IMG/VR virus record: IMGVR_UViG_3300023109_000094
Coordinates: 1 to 28,255 of that record
Length of the DNA stretch: 28,255 nucleotides
Reading direction: 5' to 3' (one strand)
Origin: a virus
Part shown: positions 5,225 to 13,179 of the stretch, in pieces
Layout of the letters: each line of letters opens with the position of its first letter
Numbering within the stretch: position 1 is the first letter of the stretch
Program-made: the position numbers and the translations under genes
The notes under the pieces: generated by a model
The model's input: the letters and a program-made list of their open reading frames with translations, nothing else
Told to the model about the DNA's origin: nothing
Databases searched by the model: none

Positions 5225-5998
5225 ATGAAATTAACAGCAGAACAAATCCAGTCAAATTGGGAAATTTTCCTCAATAATATTGAAGTACATATTACTGGAG
5301 AGCGTAAGGACCAACTATTAAAATTTTATGAAAAGTATGGAGATCGTATTATGATGATGCCTGCTGCCCATAAAAAAGAATACCATTCAGCATTCCCAGG
5401 GGGATATGTTGATCATGTTAATCGTGTAGTTAGATGTGCTCTCAAGCAATCAGAATTATGGAGTTGTGAAGGTTGTGATATGTCAACATTTACAGAAGAG
5501 GAATTAGTATTCTCAGCTATAAACCATGATTTAGGTAAGATGGGGGATAGTGAAAATGATGCTTATATACCTCAGACAGATAAATGGAGGAAAGATAAAT
5601 TAGGTGAAGATTATATGTTTAATAAAAAATTAGCATTTGCTTCAGTTCCAGATAGAGGATTATTTCTACTCCAGCAACATGATATTAAATATACATTTAA
5701 TGAAATGATGGCGATTCAAACACATGATGGTTTATATGACTCAGCAAATGACAAATATTTAAAAGGATTTATGCCAGAGCAAAAGCCTCGTACATCTTTA
5801 CCTTATATACTACATCAAGCAGATATGATGGCCGCAAGAATTGAATTTGAAGTTGAATGGTTACCTAAGTTCAAAAATAACGTGGATGCTAGTAAAAAGA
5901 ATTTTACATTAGATGGTGTAAAGAAAACTTCAACTAAAAATAAGGCTTTAGGTTCTATTCAAAGTGAAGGTTTAAAAAACATTTTTGATAAATTATAA
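5225..5998 (+). CDS. HD-domain metal-dependent phosphohydrolase
   Basis: This 257-residue protein has the HD-superfamily metal-site pattern: PGGYVDHVNRV (about residue 58, first His), NHDLGKMG (about 99, the His-Asp pair), THDGLYD (about 166) and HQADMMAARIE (about 197, final Asp). HD enzymes hydrolyse phosphate esters such as nucleotides, cyclic dinucleotides or RNA 3' ends. The arrangement resembles stand-alone HD proteins of large phages and the C-terminal domain of YhaM-type exoribonucleases. The substrate cannot be told from sequence. A Cys pair (CEGC, about residue 81) is notable. The stop codon overlaps the next start by one base (TAATG). Confidence 0.85.
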   Translation: MKLTAEQIQSNWEIFLNNIEVHITGERKDQLLKFYEKYGDRIMMMPAAHKKEYHSAFPGGYVDHVNRVVRCALKQSELWSCEGCDMSTFTEEELVFSAINHDLGKMGDSENDAYIPQTDKWRKDKLGEDYMFNKKLAFASVPDRGLFLLQQHDIKYTFNEMMAIQTHDGLYDSANDKYLKGFMPEQKPRTSLPYILHQADMMAARIEFEVEWLPKFKNNVDASKKNFTLDGVKKTSTKNKALGSIQSEGLKNIFDKL

Positions 5999-6291
5999 TG
6001 GAAATTACAACAACAACAATACTTATTTCAGTTTTAAGTTTTATAGTCCTAATTTTAGGATATACAACTATTAATTTACTTAAGAAAAATGAAAGGGCAG
6101 AAGATATTGTAGTAGGTTACCTTGAATATTTAGATAAAATATCTAGAGTAATAGAGGTAGCAGATGAAAGAGTTAAAAAGATAGATATCAAGGGTTCATT
6201 CGAATCTGATGATGAAGTAGGATTTTTCTTCAAACAAATAAAACAAATCCAATCAATCTTAAATGATTTTCAGTTAAAAGGAGAAAAATAA
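5998..6291 (+). CDS. small membrane-anchored protein (97 aa)
   Basis: One N-terminal membrane helix, about residues 7-28 (ILISVLSFIVLILGYTTIN), is followed by KK and then a 65-residue charged domain that should lie in the cytoplasm. It contains ESDDEVGFFFKQIKQI and LNDFQLK. It is translationally coupled to the HD gene by a one-base overlap and lies three bases before the gp55-like gene. Small anchored proteins of this form are common in T4-like genomes but mostly unassigned. No function is proposed. Confidence 0.65.
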   Translation: MEITTTTILISVLSFIVLILGYTTINLLKKNERAEDIVVGYLEYLDKISRVIEVADERVKKIDIKGSFESDDEVGFFFKQIKQIQSILNDFQLKGEK

Positions 6292-6294
6292 TTC

Positions 6295-7107
6295 ATGGAT
6301 TATATAATAAAGAGAAAAAAATCCCAAAAGCAGGGAAGGGTATATTTCACAAAAGAAACAGAAGCAGCTATTGTTAAATACAATAATTCTACTAATGAGT
6401 TAGAACGAAGTGAATTATACCAAGACCACATCCATTGGCCATTTTATAAACTCACAGAAAATATAATCCACACTTTCAAATTTTATTATACAGATGGTGT
6501 TGAAAATTTAGAGGATTTACAACATGAAATAATTGTATTCCTTTTAAGTAAAATACACTTATTTAACCCTGAAAATGGAGCTAAAGCATATTCATATTTT
6601 GGTACTATTGTAAAGCGTTGGTTAATAGTGTATAATACCAAAAATTATGGTAATAAAATAAAAAACATCGCCATATCTGATCTTAATCATTATTCACAAT
6701 TAGACACATCAGATCCCGCATTTATTACATCAAGCAAACGTGAAGCAGATATTAGTACTGTTACTGAGTATGAAGAATTTAGTAATAAAAATCTAAATGA
6801 AACTAAAAATTACAAACATGAAGATCGTTTATCTATATTTATAGATCAATACACTGAATATGTTACTGATATAATTTATGATTTATTTCCTAAAGGTAAT
6901 GATGCTTCAATAGCTGATGCTATATTAGAATTATTTAGAAAAAGAGATGCTATTGATGTGTTTAATAAAAAGGCACTTTATATCTACATCCGTGAGATGG
7001 TAGATGTTAAAACCCCTAAAATCACTAAAATAGCTAATAAATTATATGCTATATTTAAAGAAAAATATATGTTCTATTTAGAGCATGGTTACTTCCCGCC
7101 AAAATAA
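6295..7107 (+). CDS. T4 gp55-like late sigma factor
   Basis: Residues about 70-125 fit the sigma region 2 pattern of phage late factors: NLEDLQHEIIVFLLSKIHLF, then NPENGAKAYSYFGTIVKRWL and a basic KNYGNKIK. This parallels the NPHAYITQACFNAF...KKERKE segment of T4 gp55. T4 gp55 binds the RNA polymerase core and recognises short late promoters, with help from gp33 and the sliding clamp. This protein, at 270 residues, is longer than gp55 (185). The extra C-terminal 100 residues include a possible helix-turn-helix near 225-255 (KALYIYIREM, TPKITKIANKL). It directly precedes the virion operon, whose first gene has an ATATTTATAAT motif. Confidence 0.78.
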   Translation: MDYIIKRKKSQKQGRVYFTKETEAAIVKYNNSTNELERSELYQDHIHWPFYKLTENIIHTFKFYYTDGVENLEDLQHEIIVFLLSKIHLFNPENGAKAYSYFGTIVKRWLIVYNTKNYGNKIKNIAISDLNHYSQLDTSDPAFITSSKREADISTVTEYEEFSNKNLNETKNYKHEDRLSIFIDQYTEYVTDIIYDLFPKGNDASIADAILELFRKRDAIDVFNKKALYIYIREMVDVKTPKITKIANKLYAIFKEKYMFYLEHGYFPPK

Positions 7108-7120
7108 TTTAAAGTTTACA

Positions 7121-7130
7121 TATTTATAAT
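7121..7130 (+). promoter_or_regulatory. late-type motif at the head of the virion operon
   Basis: TATTTATAAT, preceded by ACA, lies between the gp55-like gene and the first virion-operon gene, with 10 bases to the ATG. It is the cleanest placement of the ATATTTATAAY motif. TATTTATA is the reverse complement of T4's late consensus. Confidence 0.65.
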
Positions 7131-7140
7131 CAAAAGCATT

Positions 7141-7488
7141 ATGGGACAATTAGATTCACAAGTTTTTGGTAATAAAACCTTCTCAGATATTTTAGAGGAA
7201 ATTTATAACAACCAGAAAAAACGAGATGCTCAAGTAGTAGCATTAATATCAGAATTAAAACCATTAGTTCAAGAGATAGGAGATGCAACTCTTATTGTAC
7301 CTTTAATAAAAGAATACATGGAGATTGGAGTTAAAAATGATGAGGCTTTAATTAAAATGGCTACTATTATTCAAAGATCTCTTTCGAATATTAATGATGA
7401 GGGTGGTTTAGGGATAACAGATGAAGAAAAAGAAGCATTATTAGCTGAAATGGATAAGTTAAATAATAGTAAGGAAGAGAATGGCTAA
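7141..7488 (+). CDS. unknown helical protein, first gene of the virion operon
   Basis: This 115-residue, all-helical, acidic protein begins MGQLDSQVFGNKTFSDILEEIYNN and contains ISELKPLVQEIGDATLIVPLIKEYM and ITDEEKEALLAEMDKLN. Its last eight bases overlap the start of the spike gene, so it is co-translated with a baseplate component. That suggests a small structural or assembly role next to the tail hub. No family is recognised, and the absence of Cys or membrane segments gives no further clue. Confidence 0.65.
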   Translation: MGQLDSQVFGNKTFSDILEEIYNNQKKRDAQVVALISELKPLVQEIGDATLIVPLIKEYMEIGVKNDEALIKMATIIQRSLSNINDEGGLGITDEEKEALLAEMDKLNNSKEENG

Positions 7489-8716
7489 AAAAAGTGGGGT
7501 AGGATTAGGGATATTTTCATCTCCTAATTTAAATAAAGATATAAATCAAGTTTTTACCCATGGTAGGGTAAAATTTGCTATAACTAACTCTACAACTTAC
7601 CCTGATAGTTTTAAAAAATTTGGTGAGTGGGCTACTATAGGTGCTATATTTTTTGAAGATATAAATAACCCTCAATCAAACCCAAATTCATCAGCAAACA
7701 CCATAGCATATCCTTTAAATCCAAACTCATCAAATATTCCCCTTACAAATGAAATAGTTTACATAGTAAAATTACCTAATTCCCAAATTCAAGGTAATGT
7801 AAACTCATTTTCATATTATTATTTTAATCCTTTAAATATATGGAATAGTGCCCACCATAATGCTATACCTGATGGAATATATGCTGATACTATTCCTGAA
7901 TCTCAACAACAAGATTATATTCAAACTGAAGCTGGTATTGTAAGACGAGTTACAGATGGTAGTACAGAAATTAATCTAGGAGATACCTTTCAGGAATCGT
8001 TAGAGGTAAGAAATTTACAACCATTTGAAGGTGATATAATACATCAAGGTAGATGGGGTAATTCTGTTAGATTTGGTTCAACTATAATTAATTCAAACCC
8101 TTCTAATCCTTGGTCAAATTCCGGAGTAGATGGTGATCCAATTACTATTGTTAGGAATGGTCAACATGATGATGATAGAGATCCATGGATACCACAAGTA
8201 GAAGATATAAATGAAGATAAATCTAGTATTTATTTAACTTCTACCCAACAAATCCCTATTGAAGCATCAAGTAAAGAATATAGTTCATACTTCAATGCTC
8301 CTACACCTTTAAATCAATTTGATGGAGAACAAATAATATTAAATTCAGGACGTATAGTTTTTAATTCAAAAACAGACTCAATCCTCTTATCATCTTTTGA
8401 TACTATCAATTTAAATTCTCTTAATAGTGTAAATATTGATTCACCAAAAACCATTGTAGCATCTCCTGAAATATATTTAGGTGATAAAAATGCAACTGAA
8501 CCTGTAATATTAGGGGATACATTCCTAGATGATTTAAACAAATTATTAGTATCTTTAGTTAGTTTAAGTAATGCTTTAACAACACCCATAGCATCACCAG
8601 GACCAGGACCTTTAAATGGAGCTATAACAGCACCAGCTACAGATACTGTTATCAAAGCTCAAAATATGCTTAACAGAATTGAAGTTTATAAATCTAAAGT
8701 AAGTAAATCTAAATAA
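7481..8716 (+). CDS. gp5-like baseplate hub/spike protein without lysozyme domain
   Basis: The protein has 411 residues. DIIHQGRWGNSVRFGSTI at about residue 184 is the signature of the OB-fold part of gp5/VgrG-type spikes in marine T4-like phages. Residues about 285-345 form short alternating strands (IILNSGRIVFNSK, ILLSSFDTINLNS, NSVNIDSPKTIVAS, PEIYLGD), as expected for a trimeric beta-helical spike. Unlike T4 gp5, no lysozyme domain is visible between them. The C-terminal 70 residues are helical with a Pro-Gly-rich break. It stands before gp25 and gp6 homologues, which agrees with a baseplate hub role: the spike pierces the outer membrane during contraction. Confidence 0.78.
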   Translation: MAKKSGVGLGIFSSPNLNKDINQVFTHGRVKFAITNSTTYPDSFKKFGEWATIGAIFFEDINNPQSNPNSSANTIAYPLNPNSSNIPLTNEIVYIVKLPNSQIQGNVNSFSYYYFNPLNIWNSAHHNAIPDGIYADTIPESQQQDYIQTEAGIVRRVTDGSTEINLGDTFQESLEVRNLQPFEGDIIHQGRWGNSVRFGSTIINSNPSNPWSNSGVDGDPITIVRNGQHDDDRDPWIPQVEDINEDKSSIYLTSTQQIPIEASSKEYSSYFNAPTPLNQFDGEQIILNSGRIVFNSKTDSILLSSFDTINLNSLNSVNIDSPKTIVASPEIYLGDKNATEPVILGDTFLDDLNKLLVSLVSLSNALTTPIASPGPGPLNGAITAPATDTVIKAQNMLNRIEVYKSKVSKSK

Positions 8717-10056
8717 TGAATCCGTTAAATAAAGTAATTAATAAAGCAGTTATTAAGGTAGTTCAAAGTACATCTAAACTAGAACTATCTGTTGACTTTT
8801 TGATTAGTAAATTTAAGGAAGGTTGTCCTCCAAAGGCAGAAATATTAAAAATAGTACAACAAAAAAACCAATTACAAGAGGGATTAGATCAAGTTTTACA
8901 AGTATTTACTACCGTTCAAAAAAGTGCAGATATTACTAGTGATACAATTTCAGCAGTTCAAGGAGCTGTTAGTGTTATAAAAAGTATTCCTGTTCCTACA
9001 GCAATAATCCCACCTTCTGGGGGTGTAGGTATTCCTATAAATATCATTACAAAACTCTCAGATTCTTTAGATTCACTAGCAATAGTTTTAAGAGAGGCTA
9101 AAGGAGCTGTACAGGCAGTACCAACAGCAGCTAAAACCATTACTAGTGTTGTTGATAAAGCTATTACTAATTTATCCCAATTAGATTTTTTAATAACAGG
9201 ATGTATTGATGAATTAGCTGTAGATATGACTCAAGAAGAAAAAAATAATTTAATCCAAGAAGTCAATAACTCAGCAGCAACTTCTGGTACATTTTCAAAC
9301 CCAGCATTAAATATATTAGGTGAAGAAGAATTAATATCTCAATTATCAGCAAATTCATCAAAACCTTTTAAATATGCTAAACCTGGATTTTCAACAAAAG
9401 ATTGGCAATTTGTTTTAGAAGAAAATGCTGCTAATACTTTATCATTACCTCAAAGAAGAATTAAAGCAACTAATGTAAATTTTTCAAGCCAATTTAACCC
9501 CTTTATAGGTTATGTTGTTTATAATAGTAGATATGCAAAAACATATTCATATACAACTTCTATAAAAACTTTAATAGCAGAAACAAAACAAGTTATTGAT
9601 TCACTAAATGTAAGATGGGCATCATTAAATAATGAACAATATAAACCACCAACATCCGGTGGAGAATCTTCGGGACAACTTAAATTAAAAATACCCCCAG
9701 AATTATTAAAAATACCAGTAACATCAACAGCACCAAAATTTGTATTTGGTACTATTGAAAAAACCCAAACAAATCAAAAATTAGAACTTGTAATGAGTAC
9801 AGGTTTTTCAAATACATCAAATACTGGGAATAAGTATAGAGTAACAGTTTCAAGTGTTAAATCGGGGTCTACAGAAGCCCCAAGAGTAAAAAGTTATTTT
9901 ATAAGTAATAAAACCCCAGCAATTCAATCCGTATTTCTATATACAGAAGGTGAACCATCTTTAGGAGATTATAATGTTGTCATTAGTATAGAAGATATTG
10001 TATTTGGAACTCCTGTAGATAATGCATCGGTACAATTAAGGACAAAATATGTTTAA
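8716..10056 (+). CDS. virion structural protein, probably baseplate/hub-associated
   Basis: In this 446-residue protein the first 190 residues are helical with long amphipathic stretches (AEILKIVQQKNQLQEGLDQV, then ITKLSDSLDSLAIVLREAK), broken by a Pro/Gly-rich hydrophobic segment near 92-108. The middle contains GFSTKDWQFVLEENAANTL and an aromatic FIGYVVYNSRYAKTYSY. The last 110 residues look like a beta-sandwich (KYRVTVSSVKSG, NYNVVISIED-like strands). It overlaps the spike gene by one base. A helical N-terminus with a beta C-terminal domain between the spike and gp25 suggests a tail-hub or adaptor role, but no family is assigned. Confidence 0.7.
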   Translation: MNPLNKVINKAVIKVVQSTSKLELSVDFLISKFKEGCPPKAEILKIVQQKNQLQEGLDQVLQVFTTVQKSADITSDTISAVQGAVSVIKSIPVPTAIIPPSGGVGIPINIITKLSDSLDSLAIVLREAKGAVQAVPTAAKTITSVVDKAITNLSQLDFLITGCIDELAVDMTQEEKNNLIQEVNNSAATSGTFSNPALNILGEEELISQLSANSSKPFKYAKPGFSTKDWQFVLEENAANTLSLPQRRIKATNVNFSSQFNPFIGYVVYNSRYAKTYSYTTSIKTLIAETKQVIDSLNVRWASLNNEQYKPPTSGGESSGQLKLKIPPELLKIPVTSTAPKFVFGTIEKTQTNQKLELVMSTGFSNTSNTGNKYRVTVSSVKSGSTEAPRVKSYFISNKTPAIQSVFLYTEGEPSLGDYNVVISIEDIVFGTPVDNASVQLRTKYV

Positions 10057-10073
10057 AAAGAATAATAATTTAA

Positions 10074-10083
10074 TATTTATAAC
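10074..10083 (+). promoter_or_regulatory. late-type motif before the gene at 10089
   Basis: TATTTATAAC lies only five bases before the ATG at 10089. If transcription starts at a T4-like distance of about six bases downstream, the mRNA would begin practically at the start codon. It would give the gp25/gp6 part of the operon its own promoter. Confidence 0.6.
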
Positions 10084-10088
10084 AAAAA

Positions 10089-10427
10089 ATGAAGTCATCA
10101 GAATTAAAAAAATTAATTAAAGAATCCGTAAGAGAAGCAATTCAGGAAGAATTGAAAGACATCTTATTGGAAGCTGTTAAGACTCCAAGAGTTACAACCA
10201 TAGCCGAAACAGGCCCAGTTTTAGAAACAGTTAACCCCCAACAACCAACTATGACTGCTGAACAAAAAAGATCAGCATATCAAAATATTTTAGGAAACAT
10301 GAGTGGGCAATTTACATCAGCTCAAGTTCAACCAAAATTCCAACCTAAAGGAGGAGATTCAATTAATGGGTCCTTACCCCCAGGAGAAGTTGATATGTCT
10401 CAAATAGCAGGTTTAATGGGTAAATAA
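10089..10427 (+). CDS. unknown small structural-operon protein (112 aa)
   Basis: The N-terminal 30 residues form a charged amphipathic helix (MKSSELKKLIKESVREAIQE, then ELKDILLEAV). A Pro/Gln-rich, probably disordered middle follows (VNPQQPTMTAEQKRSAYQN), and the end is GEVDMSQIAGLMGK. Short proteins starting with this kind of helix occur in many T4-like genomes near baseplate genes, but their role is not established. It lies six bases before the gp25 gene and after its own late-type motif. It might be an assembly chaperone or a small baseplate part. Confidence 0.65.
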   Translation: MKSSELKKLIKESVREAIQEELKDILLEAVKTPRVTTIAETGPVLETVNPQQPTMTAEQKRSAYQNILGNMSGQFTSAQVQPKFQPKGGDSINGSLPPGEVDMSQIAGLMGK

Positions 10428-10433
10428 TAATAA

Positions 10434-10841
10434 ATGGCTAGAATATTAAGTAATAGATTTCCAATTGACTCCGTTGAGAGAAAAGCAGTAGGGTTTAGTT
10501 TACCATTTAATGGTCCCGCTGTTTTTAACCCTACATATACTGTTAGGGATCAAACTAAATCTAACTTAATTAACTACCTACTAACAAATAGAGGAGAAAG
10601 GGTATTTAACCCTAATTTTGGTGCTGATTTAAGAAATTTATTATTTCAAAATATTACAGAAACTACAACTGATGAATTATCAAATATTATACAATCTGAT
10701 ATAGGCAAATATTTTCCTCAAGTATCAATAAAAGAAATAAAATTTTTAAATGAACCTGATTTTAATCAAATAAATTTTTCATTAACTTACACCATAGCAA
10801 ATTTTGGTATAACTGATGACATACAAATATTACTACAATAA
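10434..10841 (+). CDS. gp25-like baseplate wedge protein
   Basis: This 135-residue protein fits the GPW/gp25 family, a conserved part of the inner baseplate wedge in contractile tails that also resembles a lysozyme-like fold. The hallmark lies at about residues 40-75: LINYLLTNRGERVFNPNFGADLRNLLF, followed by DELSNIIQSDIGKYFPQV. The segment NRGERVFNPNFG corresponds to the typical turn before the strand-helix core. Its length equals that of T4 gp25 (132). The stop codon overlaps the gp6 start by one base, which preserves the usual gp25-gp6 pairing. It nucleates sheath and wedge assembly in related phages. Confidence 0.9.
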   Translation: MARILSNRFPIDSVERKAVGFSLPFNGPAVFNPTYTVRDQTKSNLINYLLTNRGERVFNPNFGADLRNLLFQNITETTTDELSNIIQSDIGKYFPQVSIKEIKFLNEPDFNQINFSLTYTIANFGITDDIQILLQ

Positions 10842-12709
10842 TGGCTAAATTAAACAGAGATATAAGATATATTGATAAGGATTTTAATCAATTTAGAGAT
10901 GCTTTAGTTAATTACTCTAAAACTTATTTTCCTAACACATACAATGACTTCTCAGAAACTTCTACAGGGATGTTATTTATGGAAATGGCGTCTTATGTAG
11001 GTGATGTATTATCATTTTATTTAGATAACCAAATTCAAGAAACATTCATACAAAAAGCAAGACAGCAGGAAAATTTATACCAAATGGCTTATCTTTTGGG
11101 GTATGAACCTAAAGTAACAACAGTAGCCACTACAATGGTTGATTTTTACCAACAAGTTCCTGCTAAATTAGAAGGAGGAGAATATGTTCCTGATTATGAC
11201 TATGCTTTATTAATTCCTGAAAATACTCAAATTACTTCAAATGTTAATAGTAGTATTAAATTTTTAATTGAAGACCCAATTGACTTTTCAGCATCTGGTT
11301 CTTTAAACCCTACTACAGCTACTGTTTATCAAGTCTCAGGAAATAATCCAACATATTATTTATTAAAAAAATCACGTAAAGCTATATCAGCTACAATTAA
11401 TACAAAGCAATTTACATTTACAGCTGCCAAAAGATTTGATACTCGCGAAATAAATTCTTCCAATATTGTAGGTGTTTTAGATTGTGTTGATACAGATGGT
11501 AATACTTGGTATGAGGTACCCAATATGGCTCAAGAAAATGTATTTGATACAATAAGAAACACCAATGTAAACGACCCTACATATGATTTTGAAGCAGATG
11601 CTCCATATTTACTCCAATTAAAACAAGTACAAAGAAGATTTGTAACAAGATTCATAAACTCAGGATCATTACAAATTGAGTTTGGAGCTGGTTCTACTAA
11701 GAGTAATGATGAAGAAATAGTTCCTAATCCTGACAATGTAGGTTTAGGTTTACCATTTGAAAGAGACCAATTAACAACTGCTTTTTCACCTTTAAATTTT
11801 ATATTTACAAACACTTATGGGATCGCTCCTTATAATACAACTTTAAATTTTAGATATTTAACAGGAGGGGGAATTTCATCTAATGTTGAGGCTAATACTT
11901 TAACAGTATTGGATGATACTAACTTTACATTTATTAATCCTAATTTAGCTAATACACCCTTAGCAAATCAAATATTTGCTTCCATATCATCAAATAACCC
12001 ATTAGCAGCTGATGGGGGGCAAGATGGAGATACAGTTGAAGAATTAAGATTAAATGCTGTAGGTAACTTTCAAAATCAATTACGTACTGTTACAAAAGAG
12101 GATTATTTAATTCGAGCATTATCAATGCCTTCAAATTTAGGAACAGTTGCAAAAGCATTTGCTACACCTGTAAATGTAGCTGATAAAAGAAACAATCCTG
12201 GAGAATTACCAACAATATTAGATTTATATGTTTTAACTTATGATGTTAATGGTAATCTAGCAAAATCCTCTAATTTATTAAAACAAAACCTAGCAACATA
12301 TTTAGCAGAATACAGAATGATTAATGATTCAGTTAAAATTAAAGATGCATTTATAATTAATATTGAAGTTATATTTGATATAGTAGTATTACCTAACTAT
12401 AATAATAGCGAAACAATTACAAAATGTATAAGTTCTTTACAAAGCTATTTTGAAATTGATAAATGGCAATTAAATCAACCAATTTTAATGAAAAATTTAT
12501 ACATCCTTTTAGATAAAGTAGAAGGTGTTCAAACTGTTAAAAATGTAGTTATTAAAAATTTAACAGGTGATGCTTTAGGGTATAGTGATTTTGGTTATGA
12601 TATAGTTGGAGCTACTATTGATGATGTGGTTTACCCATCAATAGATCCAATGATTTTTGAAGTTAAATATCCTAATTCTGATATTAAAGGTAGAGTAGTA
12701 TCATTATAA
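10841..12709 (+). CDS. gp6-like baseplate wedge protein (baseplate J family)
   Basis: This 622-residue protein is close to T4 gp6 (660). The N-terminus is diagnostic: RDIRYIDKDFNQFRDALVNY, then SETSTGMLFMEMASYVGDVLSFYLDNQIQETF, in which a membrane-like but soluble helix pair packs in the wedge core. The central beta region includes GAGSTKSNDEE and TYGIAPYNTTLNFRYLTGGG. The C-terminal third (TVEELRLNAVGNFQNQLRTVTKEDYLIRAL) is the baseplate J-like part that forms the iris of the baseplate ring. It overlaps gp25 by one base. In T4, gp6 dimers join neighbouring wedges around the hub, and its rearrangement triggers sheath contraction. Confidence 0.9.
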   Translation: MAKLNRDIRYIDKDFNQFRDALVNYSKTYFPNTYNDFSETSTGMLFMEMASYVGDVLSFYLDNQIQETFIQKARQQENLYQMAYLLGYEPKVTTVATTMVDFYQQVPAKLEGGEYVPDYDYALLIPENTQITSNVNSSIKFLIEDPIDFSASGSLNPTTATVYQVSGNNPTYYLLKKSRKAISATINTKQFTFTAAKRFDTREINSSNIVGVLDCVDTDGNTWYEVPNMAQENVFDTIRNTNVNDPTYDFEADAPYLLQLKQVQRRFVTRFINSGSLQIEFGAGSTKSNDEEIVPNPDNVGLGLPFERDQLTTAFSPLNFIFTNTYGIAPYNTTLNFRYLTGGGISSNVEANTLTVLDDTNFTFINPNLANTPLANQIFASISSNNPLAADGGQDGDTVEELRLNAVGNFQNQLRTVTKEDYLIRALSMPSNLGTVAKAFATPVNVADKRNNPGELPTILDLYVLTYDVNGNLAKSSNLLKQNLATYLAEYRMINDSVKIKDAFIINIEVIFDIVVLPNYNNSETITKCISSLQSYFEIDKWQLNQPILMKNLYILLDKVEGVQTVKNVVIKNLTGDALGYSDFGYDIVGATIDDVVYPSIDPMIFEVKYPNSDIKGRVVSL

Positions 12710-12720
12710 AATAATATAAT

Positions 12721-13173
12721 ATGGCAGATTCATTAATAGATAGTTTTAATAAAACAAATTTAGATACTCAAAACCCAGAACCTTCTGGGGGTCCTATTAA
12801 TGACCCTAGTGCAAATTTTGAAACTAAGTATTCTATAACAAACCCATATTTTAATCAAGGAACACAATTACAAAATTCACCTTTAAGTTCTTCATTAACA
12901 ATAACAGCTTTGGATGTTGAAAGTGATGAAGCTGGAGTAAAACAAGGTGGGTCTGGAGGTCCTAATAGGACTAATTCAACAAACATCTCTAGTGGACAAT
13001 ATAAGGCAATAGGTTCAACCCCATTACCATTATCACCAACACCAGGAGGTGCAGCTTTAAAGACCAGAGAAGGAAAAGATAAAGATTTTACATTAAACGC
13101 TTATACCCCTGAAAACACATACATGCAGACTATGATAAAATTTAAAGATGAATCAGAAAACAATTTAATATAA
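12721..13173 (+). CDS. unknown low-complexity virion-operon protein (150 aa)
   Basis: This 150-residue protein is rich in Asn, Ser, Pro, Gly and Thr and is likely disordered (EPSGGPINDPSANFE, GGSGGPNRTNSTNISSG, PLPLSPTPGGAAL). There is little predicted helix except at the ends. Its C-terminus contains YTPENTYMQTMIKFKDE, which could be a short binding segment. It sits between gp6 and a beta-rich tail protein with only a few bases on either side, so it is almost certainly part of the virion operon. It might be a flexible linker or a minor baseplate component. No family is recognised. Confidence 0.65.
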   Translation: MADSLIDSFNKTNLDTQNPEPSGGPINDPSANFETKYSITNPYFNQGTQLQNSPLSSSLTITALDVESDEAGVKQGGSGGPNRTNSTNISSGQYKAIGSTPLPLSPTPGGAALKTREGKDKDFTLNAYTPENTYMQTMIKFKDESENNLI

Positions 13174-13179
13174 AAAGAA

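Noticed and set aside
6836-6846. TATTTATA inside the gp55-like gene as a further late promoter
   Set aside because: It is within coding sequence with no gene start nearby; a similar word occurs inside the primase gene at about 25787.
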